The notes under the pieces are model-generated. The model ran no database searches. It saw only the letters and a list, made by a program, of their open reading frames with translations, and was not told the origin of the DNA. Made by a program: the position numbers and the translations under genes. DNA of 64,000 bases from Sycobia sp. Sy_11 (Eukaryota > Arthropoda > Insecta > Hymenoptera > Epichrysomallidae), in contig JACCIC010000005.1 of the NCBI GenBank assembly GCA_018907035.1, forward strand, positions 1,431,501-1,495,500, written 5' to 3'. Shown piece by piece: positions 12,001 through 22,402 of this stretch; the first letter of the stretch is position 1; every line of letters begins with the position of its first letter.

Positions 12001-15000
12001 ACAAATTTTAGGGTCATCGTGGTTCGGATTATAGAATTTTCATGCATTAGAATGGGAACTATAAAGTTGGGCACTATTGAATTTAGCGTTATTAGGGCTT
12101 GAAGTAATTGTGCCAGAAGATATTGCAATTGTAGCTATGGACTTAAATATTCTAAAGTTTGGTGTTATATGGTTTGTCAAGTAGGGAATTTGGGGTCATT
12201 TTACTGTTAACTGTAGGTTGTCAATTGAAAATAACTTGGGGCTAGCTTTAGTTTACTTGGGATACGTATCAACTCGTCCATTTATCTATCCCTGGACTAT
12301 GCATAAAATTGTGCACGAAACAAAAAACACTGTATTACTTGTGAACCATACAAAATTCCAACCGCATGAAGGTTAATTTTCTCGGTGTGTTTACACGTGA
12401 TACCAGTGGTGGCGATAAATACGTACAATTGCTTCTCCTTACACCATGTGTTTTCTTTAGTTCATTTACTGATTGCTATATGCAATTTATTGATTACTAT
12501 ATGCAATTCACTAATACGAGAAAAACATTTCTCCATATTGATTATAAAAAATGTATAATAGTACTATTAAAAAATACTAAGCACTTACTTTCTAAAAGGA
12601 AGCCCCTGTCATAACAATGCTTTATTTTTCCACATTTCTTTGCATTCCTAAAAAAAATAAATAATATGAAATCATGATTTTTTGTTTTGTATTAATTACT
12701 ACACATTTTTAATTTAATCAAATAATATAAATCGCTTAATTGAAGTAAATTAAAAAATATTTGTATCGGTTTTACACTCTTTATAAAATAATATAATTAC
12801 ATTTATATAATGAAAGTCAGACTGTCCTTGTTTTAAATCACCCCCGTAGAATCTGACATAAAAATTACTATTAAAAAAAATACATAAAATAAAACAAAAA
12901 TAATTAATATATTATGTTAGTAAAGGACATTAAATTAATAAATATTTTTATCGGTCTTACAGTCTTTATATTATCATATATTAGTTAAAATAATGACAGT
13001 CAAACTGCCCTTGTTTATGATCACTCCCGTAGAATTTGAAATAAAACTTATTAATACAATAAATTATATCAGAAAATTAAAAATAAAAATAAAATTAATA
13101 ATAATTTTCAATTTTAATTTAGTAAAGAACAACCTGGCTGCCCCGAAAACTATACCAATGTTTATATATTCTGTGTTTTAAATATATACCACTTCGTCTG
13201 ATATAATATTTGTGACAATTCTTGCAATTAATTTTATAAAGTACTCCAGCTATTACACATTTATAATTCTTATCTTTACAGTCATTAAATAAATTACTAT
13301 TATTATTATCATTGATTCAAAATTCAACAGAAACAATGCCATATTCTACATTTTTTCGATTTTTAATTTGACTATGTCCGGTGACATAGCTGGTAATGAC
13401 AAAATTCGAAAATATTGCATTGTCTAGATTGAATTTTGAACTAATCATTTATAAAAAAGATGTAGCTGAATTCTTTGCCAGAATTAAATTTAGAAAATAT
13501 GTAGGATTAATTATTAAAGTAAGTTTTTTAGATATTAATAATGTTATTAGAGTTAATAATAACAGATTAAAATTAAATTGGTATAGAAAATCTACATAGT
13601 CTGGTAGGCTATTAAATTTTAGTTCACACCATCAATTAAGAAATAATAGAAATGCGATAAAGAGAATCATTGGCAATGTAATCGAATTATCACTTCAAGA
13701 TTTAGATCAACTTAATTTAAAGAGATATTAATTAATAAAGATTATTCAGTAGACTTTATAAAAAAAATTATTGCAAAGAAAGTAAACTCGATTAATAAGA
13801 ATACTAGAGATGATCCTTGTTTTATTACATATCTATCATATGTAAGAAAGCTTATCGGAAAAAATTAGAAGTAAGTTTTAAAAAACACGATATTCATGTA
13901 CACTTCAGAAATAATAATAACATAAATAATTTATTTAACAAAGGTAAAGATAAGGATGATAAATGTTTAAAATCTGGAGTAATTTATAAAATCTATTGTA
14001 ACGATTGTGACAAATCTTATATCGAACGAACGGTTAGATATTCAAAACAGAGAATATGTGAACACCGATAGAGTTACGTAGTACGAATGAGGTTTAAAAG
14101 AGCATTACTTAGATTTGTTGCGTTCATTCAATTTTGAAAATATAAATATTCTACAACACGTTATTAAAAATAAATATAAGAGGGAAAGCCTTGAAAATAT
14201 TCATATTGTAATAAATCGCAATAATGTAAATTTAATGTTAGAGCCAAGTAAATTAGATAACACTTATCATTCTTTATGTATATAAAATGGTACTTTACAT
14301 TTGAAGTTAAATGGGATGGGGGTTATACAAATATTATACAAATATTATAGTCGGGTAGGGGTTGGGTATATATAGTGGCATGATTAATTTTTATTTTAGT
14401 TTAGTCCTCGAAGATAAACCGAAGCGATTCGAACGTCGAACGAAGAATTCAGAAGATACCGTAAATTTTGATGGTGGAGCAGACAGGCTGTCCTTTGTTA
14501 ACGTAATATTATGATTATTTTTATTTTTATTATTATTTTATTTTAATTTATTTTATTTTTAAGTTATTTTTTATTTTTATTTCTTGTAGCAATTCTTATT
14601 TTAGATTCTACGGGGGTGATTAGAAACCACGACAGTCTGACTGCTATTATACAACTATAATTATATTATATTACTATATAAATATTGTTAAACCTATAAT
14701 AATCTTTGATAATTTAACTCGCAACAGTCGACATAAGTATAATTTTAATTTTAAATTGAAGTAAATCTTTATTTGGGTCGAGGCTTAATACGGCTCCAAA
14801 GACGACCCAGCTCTGAAGACGATTTAGTACATTATTAAATATCCAAATTACAATTTTTATGTTACTTAACGTTGCTCGATTTATGCACCAAAATAGCGGT
14901 GCTCAACAAAGCACATGCAAATTTTTACGGCAGTGAATTATTATAGTCTTTCGCTTTAGCGATCGAGTAATCGTAGGTCTCTAAATTACAATTTTATTAT

Positions 15001-15730
15001 TTGTTTTTAATAATTTTTATTTTAATTAATTTTTAGTCGTTTTATTAATAAATTGTAATAATCCATGATAATTTATAATATACAAACTTATTATCAAAAT
15101 GCTTCAAAGACCTAGGTATTGCATGATCTCATCCTGTCCATGTATTGTTACTGATGTACAGTGTGTGCCATTATTACAAGAAATCTTCATGTTTTTTAAA
15201 GTGTTCAGATGAAAAGGACTTTATTTCTCAATAGATTTAAATTAAAAATATATAAAATTGCAAAGCGGTGTCTAAACTGTTTTAACCAGTTTTTATAAAT
15301 TTATAACATCAAAACCTCTATATCTACTCCATAAATTTATTAATATATCTGTTATATGACTTATAATTATTGGATTGAGAAGTACGGAGTTATTATTGAT
15401 TGATATTATTTAATTTTATATCTATAGCAGTTTTATTTTTTCAGTTATTCTGATACCAATATTACAAAAAAGTTATTTAATTTATTTCTCAATTTTTTTG
15501 AACCTTACTATTTTATGACTCGATTCAGCAGTAAAGATTCAAATTCACTTCCGCTCAATCGATAGAGCGCCAAAGTCTTCTAAATAGCACTAGATATTAT
15601 GTTAACTTTATACTTAATATTATCAACGAATTAATCAGTATATCGCATATTAGTTAATTAAAAAAAGAATGGCAACGTGCAGGGTCATCTTTGGCGTTAA
15701 TAGAACTGGAGAGAGAGAGGGGGGGCTTTT

Positions 15731-15788
<58 letters not shown>

Positions 15789-16313
15789 CCATCAGACAGC
15801 TTTTTGTTTGTGAGCCCCGTGCAACTAATGGCACTGCGTGTAAAATATAAAATAAACATCATGTTTTAAAAAATGTTATTCATGTTACTTGTAGTTTTCT
15901 AAGTTATCTCTTCCTTAGAAGGCCATTTGGCTTTTTGTTGCTGTATAATAAGAATTAAAATAATAATAAGAACGATTCACTGCATAAGTAACAATGTCGA
16001 TGTTAAGTATATTCAAAAATATCATGTTTTTTTACTAATTTCTTGACAAGCTGGAGGGATAGGGCCTCGTGTATGGGTGCAGATCTAGACACGGGACTCA
16101 TAAGCACCTATACAATGTCGAATCTGATAACGTGCTATTATTTCACATCCAACTATATTCTTTTGGGCTCTTTAAAACTTTTATTATTACAAGTATTATA
16201 TACGTAGAATGAATTTTTTTTCATCAAGAATTTTACAAAGGTAAATTTTTGATAATTCGACCTGTTTTCGAGTCTAAATCTTATCTAACCAACACAAATA
16301 TTCATGAAAAAAT

Positions 16314-16370
<57 letters not shown>

Positions 16371-17205
16371 CAAAAATTATTCTTAGTATTCAGTACATTC
16401 TATAAATAATATCTCATAAAAATATTTTTAATTAGTTCCTACATTATCTGGTTAAAATTTAATAGTAGTGAAAAAAAAATAATAAAGCTAAAAAATAATT
16501 GTAAAACTTCTTACTCTCGAGAAGCACACCAGAACGACTCTCCCTCCTCGCAAATTTTGGCATATGTTGTCTGCTTAGCTAAAATTGCATAAATAATGCG
16601 TTAATTATTATTTGTAATTTATGAATGATGTTAATTATTATTTGTAATTTAACTTATTGTTTTATACTCACCTTCTAAAGTGTAGCCTTTCGATTGACAA
16701 TATCTCACTTTTCTGCAGGCCTTTGCCAATCTGAAAATTTTAAGATTGAGGAATTAATTACTTGTAATAAAAACGTGGACATCTAGGTTCTTGAATAATG
16801 CTATGACGAAACATTTTTGATAAAAGATTTTGATTTCATATTATAAAAATACTTAGATAAAAGTCACATTTGATATTTTAAAACTACTTTGTTAAGGTAT
16901 TAAATGAAATTTCAGAAATTTTATGAGTTCAAAAGAAAGTAATAAAAAATTTATCCATGAATTCGTGTAATAATCCTACTAAATATATTACTGTTACGTA
17001 TTAGTTGAAAAAAATTGCTTACTCTATAGACGAGCACCAAACTCTTTCTCCGAACTTACACGGTTTGGGAACACCTTGAGCTATGAAAATAAATGAGCAA
17101 TAATAAATAAATTAAACAAGTTGTTTGTTAATATTTTTCCTACCATCATTGTAACTAACTTTTAATAATGAAGCAGAGAAGAGTAAAAGTTAAAAATACG
17201 TTCAT
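9084..17205 (-). CDS. SapA-array gene C, secreted protein with four saposin-A-type domains (212 aa)
   Basis: Exons: 17160-17205 (start codon 17205, leader MNVFLTFTLLCFIIK), 17023-17080, 16672-16730, 16515-16578, 12589-12647, 10605-10668, 10087-10145, 9881-10010, 9205-9263, 9084-9124 (TGA at 9084-9086). Together they give 639 nt in one open frame. Each domain is one A exon plus one 59-nt B exon: CKFGERVWC/AKACRKVRYC, CEEGESFWC/NAKKCGKIKHC, CSEGEDYWC/NARRCGKVRYC, CEKGESYWC/NARRCRKMKYC. The fourth A exon is 130 nt instead of about 64 and adds a Gly/Ser-rich linker of roughly 22 residues before the domain. The last exon encodes an acidic, Tyr-rich tail ending DYDGGEYIG. The 3.9-kb intron 12648-16514 is filled with PLE and SINE debris, yet the coding frame is undamaged. 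Function unknown. Confidence 0.88.
12770..13310 (-). pseudogene. Penelope-like element (PLE) fragments, minus orientation
   Basis: Two copies of a terminal segment (about 12770-12900 and 12940-13060) share GACAGTCA-ACTG-CCTTGTTT and a CCCGTAGAAT block. They are followed by 13195-13310, which on the minus strand encodes GVLYKINCKNCHKYYI, a GIY-YIG endonuclease core typical of PLEs. The frame is short and broken. These lie head-to-head with a plus-strand PLE copy starting near 13390. Confidence 0.7.
13390..14660 (+). pseudogene. Degraded Penelope-like element with RT and GIY-YIG domains
   Basis: The stretch 13396-13690 encodes, with stops, the PLE reverse-transcriptase end (VSFLDINNVIRVNNNRLK, then NWYRKST-SGRLLNFSSHH, where intact elements have YRKPTFSGR). 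13840-14071 encodes SEKI-SKFKKHDIHVHFR and then GVIYKIYCNDCDKSYI...RICEHR, the GIY-YIG nuclease. The terminal region 14404-14660 contains a decayed hammerhead-like string and the AGACAGGCTGTCC repeat. It is inserted in the long intron of SapA gene C. Confidence 0.8.
14404..14440 (+). ncRNA. Decayed PLE hammerhead motif
   Basis: The string GTCCTCGAAGATAAACCGAAG followed by CGATTCGAACGTCGAAC aligns with the hammerhead layout (stem I, CTGATGA, helix II, GAAAC, GTC). Both conserved cores are mutated, so it should be inactive. It marks the end of the plus-strand PLE relic. Confidence 0.45.
14856..14981 (-). mobile_element. tRNA-derived SINE, copy 3 (internally deleted)
   Basis: On the minus strand it begins GAGACCTACGATTACTCGATCGC, keeps GCATGTGCTTTGTTGAG and ends CGAGCAACGTTAAGTAACA. 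The segment with the B box is missing, as in copy 4. It lies inside the 12648-16514 intron of SapA gene C. Confidence 0.65.
15733..15786 (+). repeat. (CA)n-(TA)n compound microsatellite
   Basis: A short CA run leads into an uninterrupted TA run. It lies in the long intron of SapA gene C. The open frames crossing it on both strands are artefacts of the repeat. Confidence 0.9.
16315..16366 (+). repeat. (TA)n microsatellite
   Basis: Uninterrupted TA run of about 50 bp in the same intron of SapA gene C, some 150 bp from the exon at 16515-16578. Confidence 0.9.
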
Positions 17206-17389
17206 TTTTTCAAATTCAAACTGTTCGAATTGTAAAGTTAATGCAGTAATACAGAGCAGGCTACAATTTCTATTATATTCTTTTTCATATTTACATTATT
17301 CTTATAGAATATATACATTTGCATAATAAGAATAAAATGTGAATACTATGTAAATATATAAATTTGTGCATGATTCATACTTATTAGAT

Positions 17390-17403
17390 CGTGCACCAAT
17401 CAG
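17390..17403 (-). promoter_or_regulatory. Shared 14-bp upstream element, gene C
   Basis: Same 14 bp as at 26838-26851 and same orientation, 185 bp upstream of the gene C start codon. Flanking bases differ from the other copies, so the match is confined to a short block. Confidence 0.5.
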
Positions 17404-20300
17404 AGTATCATAAAGTTTCTTATTCGTATTATAGGTCGCAGCCCCCTTAGGACAGATTAACTTTTTCGGCAGAAAAGTATCTTCTGCTTATTAGTATCGT
17501 TGTACTTATTCGCATGAATTAATCGTTGTCGATAGTATTTCTGAACAAAAACCAGTACTATATTACTTTATGTTCAGTAGAACCATTAAAATGTTCTAAA
17601 ATAACTTTGCAAGTATAAAAAGCACCCATCATGTATTTACACCAGGCATGCGCACTTGGCAACGAAGTCACATAGTGAAAACAATGATGAATGTCTTTGC
17701 TTGGACATGAAAGAAGGTTACTGAAGAACTTGGTTGATGTCCGTGTCATGGTGTCGTCTTAATACAATATTATTGGCACTGCGCTATTTATAAGCAAAAG
17801 GTGAACTTGAACATATAATATTATTTTACACTGATTGTACGTAAATGATAGGGGTCGTTAATTACACGCATAATATTTTTCAACTAAACGGTCATAATTT
17901 GTTAATTATGTACGCTTTAAAGTCATCAAGAATGTTTTATGTATATGTAGACATATAATAATATAACTTTGTATTATATTTTTATATAATTATTAATGCA
18001 ATATAACAGATGTGCATGAAATACAAAAGCCAATATTAGACAAATTAAAAATATAACTATCTATAAAGTATATTTTTTTATCAAACATTAACATATTCGT
18101 GAATTTATCCTCAATAGCATTGTACGTGGAGGACCCAAAAGTAACGGGAATTGGGCTGTGGTGGGGGAAGAAGATGAAGACAGTCATCGCTCCACCAAGA
18201 ATGCGTTAGGGAAAGGTCTTCTGAGTTAATGGGCGAAGTTCTGTTGCTGTGAGTGTATCGGTTCATCCGTAGGAATATTTGTATTTAAACACCTTTTTCC
18301 ATTTCGCCGAAAACGTCATGGCCGATTGTCGAGAGCAACGCGCCGCTGTGAAATTTTGTTTGCTATTGGAGAAATCTGCCACGGAAATTGTTGCATTGCA
18401 TAAGTCTGCTTATGGTAATGCTGTCCTCAGTCAAACTAGAGTTTATGCGTGGTTTTCACGTTTAAAAAATGGCGATGTGTCAGTTGAAGACCAACCCCGT
18501 TGAGGATGCCCTGCGACGTCTGAAGTGTCGAAAACATTGACAAAATCAATGTTCTCGAACGTGAAGACCATCGGCGATCGATTGATCAACTCAGTGAGAT
18601 GAATGGACTATCATGGAGTTCAGTTTAGAGGATTTTATCTGAAGATTTACACATGAAAAGGATTGCAACTAAATTTATCCAAAGTACCGGCCCATATCGT
18701 TCTTTCCATAAAGCAGTTTTTGATGAAAAACGGCATGAAACCAATCGTTCACCCCCTTACTCAACGAATCTGGCTCCTTGTGATGTATTTTAGTTCCCCA
18801 GACTTAAAAATAACATAAGAGAAAAGCGTTTTACCACTGTTGAGGAGGTAAAACCAAAATTGCAGGAAGGACTGAAGAACATCCCGATAAATGAATTTAA
18901 AAAATGTTTTGAATAACGGAAGCATCATTTGCAGAAATGAATTGTGGTCAAGGGAGAATAGTTTCAAAGATGATGAAAATTTAGTATAAAAATATTAACA
19001 AATAAAAAAGTTATGACGAATTTCCCTTTTTACCCTCTCCCCATGGTTTATCCGCTTACTTCCAACCAGCCCATCGACTTTTCCATTTTTTGGGGCGCAC
19101 TCGCTGATCGTCTTCCACTTAATGGTCACTGACATAGGTACTATAAGGAGTTATAATGAGTTATACTACAACGGCTAACGTAGATGTTTTATTAATTGTC
19201 CCGGGTGTATGCCTCAGCACGAGGCCTCCGAGCATTTCTAGTTTTTTCTTGGCGAGGCTGAAGTCCAGGCTTCGCCACAGCATATGTTATTATATTGATA
19301 TATCAGTCCAGGTCTGATGAGAGGCATGTACATATACGTCATCGTAACTGGCTTAAGCCCTGGTTACTGACAAGGGCTCTTCTACAAAACCTAGTGTAAT
19401 CTTGGTTGACGGCCACTCTATATGAAATCTCCGGTCCAGTTTAAACCTAAGATTACGCGAAAAGGTGCCTGGCTCCGTGCGAGATAATTAATAGCTGCTT
19501 CTGAATAATAATTCACCAGGATGCTCAAATTAGTATTTCTTTGTAATATTCATTAAGATGGCATAAAAAACTTTTTAAGAAAATATGATCGTAAAAATGC
19601 TAATAATATATAACTTTGATTACACTATTTATTAAAATTATTCGAGATGGCGGTTATTATTTTTTTTATTGACTGTTGACCGATTTAAGTGCCTAAAGTC
19701 ATAACTTTAGAACTGTTACATTAATAAAAAAACTAATATGTCTCATAACTGTTATAAACATAGAGATATTAAAATGGAGTATGTTATTACGCATTAATTA
19801 TTAAAATTTGAAATGTTGACTTCTCCATTATCTATAATCCCATGAAAAATACATCGCAAGAATTCTTACCGACTCTCAAATTCTAGAATTATTTTAATAT
19901 ATTTTAACGTATTTAAATTAAATATGTATTACTTAAACTGATTACATCGCATCGCTATTGAATGAGTTATTTACCTGTTATGTAAGGATTACTGCTGTGA
20001 ACGAGTTGGGAAGAGGAACAGCCAATCTCGTGTTACTTAGATAAAGACATCAGGAGCCTTTACAGCAGTAGTCTTTCACAACTATATACGAGATGAAAGA
20101 GAATGTATGTCTGTATATATGTCCTTTATCGGCACCGAGGCTACTGCACCAATTGCTTTCAATTTTTAACCCCGTTTTCTACACGGACAGGATTAGATGA
20201 TAGGCTATTTTTTTGCAAATTCGAAAAAAAAAGTTATATATATATTAGGTGGATTGCTACACTAGACCACGTACATTCCTTTCATGCGTGCGGAGGGATA
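17404..20300. other. Spacer between SapA genes C and B, left part
   Basis: Holds the mariner relic (18130-19030) and a GC-richer segment at 19060-19480 whose origin I cannot identify. No host exon was seen. Confidence 0.5.
18130..19030 (+). pseudogene. Degraded mariner transposon
   Basis: The transposase start at 18318 gives MADCREQRAAVKFC and continues through a helix-turn-helix region ending in SVEDQPR at 18500, where a stop replaces the usual SGRP motif. Further on, 18750-18990 in broken frame encodes the C-terminal hallmark TNLAPCDVF-FPRLKNNIREKRF followed by TVEEVKPKLQ. In intact mariner proteins this region holds the last catalytic aspartate (SPDLAPCDF). The middle of the protein, with the other two catalytic aspartates, is mostly missing. 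It lies between SapA genes C and B and is not functional. Confidence 0.85.
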
Positions 20301-20303
20301 AAT

Positions 20304-20307
<4 letters not shown>

Positions 20308-20355
<48 letters not shown>

Positions 20356-20463
20356 CAGAGAGGGGGTCAGGTATAGTATCGGGTGAACGCGCACACGGGC
20401 TATAGGCAACAGCCAGTAATATCGAGTAATCCCTCTTAATCCCCTTGAATTTTTCTCTAGATT

Positions 20464-20505
<42 letters not shown>
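20308..20505 (+). repeat. (AG)n and (CT)n runs facing each other
   Basis: An AG run (20308-20360) and a CT run (20466-20502) about 105 bp apart on the same strand. They are reverse complements, so the region can fold as a hairpin. It adjoins the 60-bp minisatellite. Confidence 0.85.
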
Positions 20506-20589
20506 GTCTCCTATATATAAAATAATTATATATAAAATATGATTATATCTATAGCATGCTCGAAATCTATTAAAAGCAAGCAAATAATT

Positions 20590-20975
20590 TTTGGAAAAAG
20601 TTCTACGGGGAGTTACGTGTTCGGACGGTAGAAAACGATGTCGAGGTGTTTTAGAACGATTGCTACGAGGAGTATTGTGTTTCGTCGGTAGGAAATGATG
20701 TCTACCTTCCACGGGAAGACTTCTACGGAAAGTATCGTGTTTAGTTGATAGGAAACGATGTCCAAATATTACGGGACGACTTCTATAGGGAGATTCGTGT
20801 TGGGAAGGTAGAATACGATGTCAAGGTGTTTTTGAACGGCTTCTGCGGGGAGTACCGTGTGTAATTGGTAGGAAACGTTGTCCAGATATGTCGGGAGGAC
20901 TTCTATAGGGAATTCATGTTGGGACAGTAGAATACGATGTCCAGGTATGACGGGACGACTTCTATTGACAGATTC
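20590..20975 (+). repeat. 60-bp minisatellite, about six units
   Basis: Successive units of 59-61 bp share the skeleton GACTTCTA...GGGAG...CGTGTT...GGTAGGAAACGATGTC...ACGGGAC. Units alternate between two types: those containing TAGGGAGATTCGTGTTGGGA (fourth and sixth) and those with AGTATCGTGTTTAGTTG (third and fifth). This suggests a 120-bp dimeric higher-order repeat. Stop-free stretches on the minus strand across it are by-products of the repeat. Confidence 0.75.
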
Positions 20976-21110
20976 GTATTATATCATTCAAATACCCCAA
21001 CTGCCAGCAGAATTCATCTCAGGATACCCAAACATGATCCTCTCCATAGAAGTCGTCTCGAACCGCCCAAACACAGGTGGTTCGAGATATCCTTTCCTGC
21101 CAACTACACA

Positions 21111-21905
21111 CAATAAATGAAAATAAATATATTAATATTTCTCACTTTACGATACGTCATCAATGGACTATACAAATTTGTAGTTATTTAAAACATTGAA
21201 GAACAAATTGCGTAAAATTTTGTTGAAAAAACAGCTTGTGTTATTTAAAGGTAAAGAGATACTTTTTTATTCGAGCCTTTATTGCTAATAATTAATTTAA
21301 CGTTTATCGATCATCTTAGTTTTTATATATTATGTTTGAAGTCGACTTATATAATGTGAACTATTTGAATGAAATAGAATTTAATGTTGAAGCCTACGAT
21401 GGCTCGATCGCTAGAGCGAAGGATTTACACGTGCTTTGTTTACAAACACATAGTAAATCTCTCTCGCTGATTAGCACCGATATTTGGAAGCAAAAATAGA
21501 GCGACGTTAAATAACATAAAAAAAAAAGAATTTAATCTAATGATGCCTTAGACAAGCTACTCTTAGAATCAATTTTCTAAGTTTTTATAATATATAGAAA
21601 AATTTCTTTAGTAAATTTAAAATAAACTAGATTAAATTCTGTTTCATTCAAATAGCTCACATTATATAAATCGACTTCAAACATAATATATAAAAAAAAA
21701 TAAGATGATCGATAGACTTTAAATTAATTATTAGCAATCATAAATTAAATATCTCCTTACCATTGAATAACACAAGGTGTTTTTTCAACAAAATTTTACG
21801 CAATTCATTCTTCAATATTTTAAATAACTACAAATGTGTATAGTCCATGGATGACGTATCGTAAAGTGGAAAATATTAATATATTTACTTTCATTTAATT
21901 TATTC
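21111..21905. repeat. Large inverted repeat (foldback/MITE-like element) interrupted by a SINE
   Basis: The left arm (about 21111-21385, continuing for a few bases after the SINE at 21527) and the right arm (about 21625-21905) are reverse complements over roughly 270 bp. They share, for example, the string ACTTTACGATACGTCATC at the outside and ATATTATGTTTGAAGTCGA nearer the loop. Arms differ by scattered substitutions and small gaps, so the element is not recent. No coding sequence is visible in the loop. It lies about 0.5 kb past the 3' end of SapA gene B. Confidence 0.8.
21386..21526 (+). mobile_element. tRNA-derived SINE, copy 4, with target-site duplication
   Basis: Begins GTTGAAGCCTACGATGGCTC and ends GAGCGACGTTAAATAACATA plus an A run. 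It is flanked by a perfect 10-bp direct repeat AGAATTTAAT at 21376-21385 and 21527-21536, the expected target-site duplication. The insertion interrupts the left arm of a large inverted repeat. The B-box segment is absent, as in copy 3. Confidence 0.75.
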
Positions 21906-22402
21906 TGACAAGCAAGTTAAGCCTGTATGCTTAAGAATAGGTCTCTTGTCGTCTTAACGATAAGCACAGCTTTTCATAAATTTAAAACTTAATTAAAATT
22001 CTCGATAAATTTATTCCAAAAAGTTTTTTTATTGATATGTTCGATGTTCTCATTTCAATTAATCATTGCTCAAGGCTATTACAAGTGAAATTTAAAAATT
22101 CTTTATACATATAATTCCTGTTACTTACAATATCATTAGGGCACTTTGTTTTTTAACCATATAGCTTAAACGACAAAGATTAACTTTAAATACAATATAA
22201 TGATTTAAGTTTTTTCAAATAATTCATAATATTTTTCATATCGAACAAAATCTGAATTAATTAATGAAATAATTTATATTCATAAATAAATTATAGAATA
22301 CGCTAAAAATAATGTAATAGGCTAAAACGTAATATAAGCTAAAAAATACAAGATAAATTATATAATAAGTTAAATTCAAAATGTTTCAGATTGATATCTT
22401 CG

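Noticed and set aside
15548..15577. tRNA-like A-box string CGCTCAATCGATAGAGCGC
   Set aside because: No B box or cloverleaf follows. At most a SINE-head fragment, too short to call.
20103..20712. 100- and 151-codon ORFs with Arg/Glu or Leu/Ser repeats
   Set aside because: Produced by the AG and CT runs and the minisatellite.
20590..20975. Possible CRISPR-like regular repeats
   Set aside because: Units are contiguous, diverged and lack unique spacers. This is a eukaryotic minisatellite.
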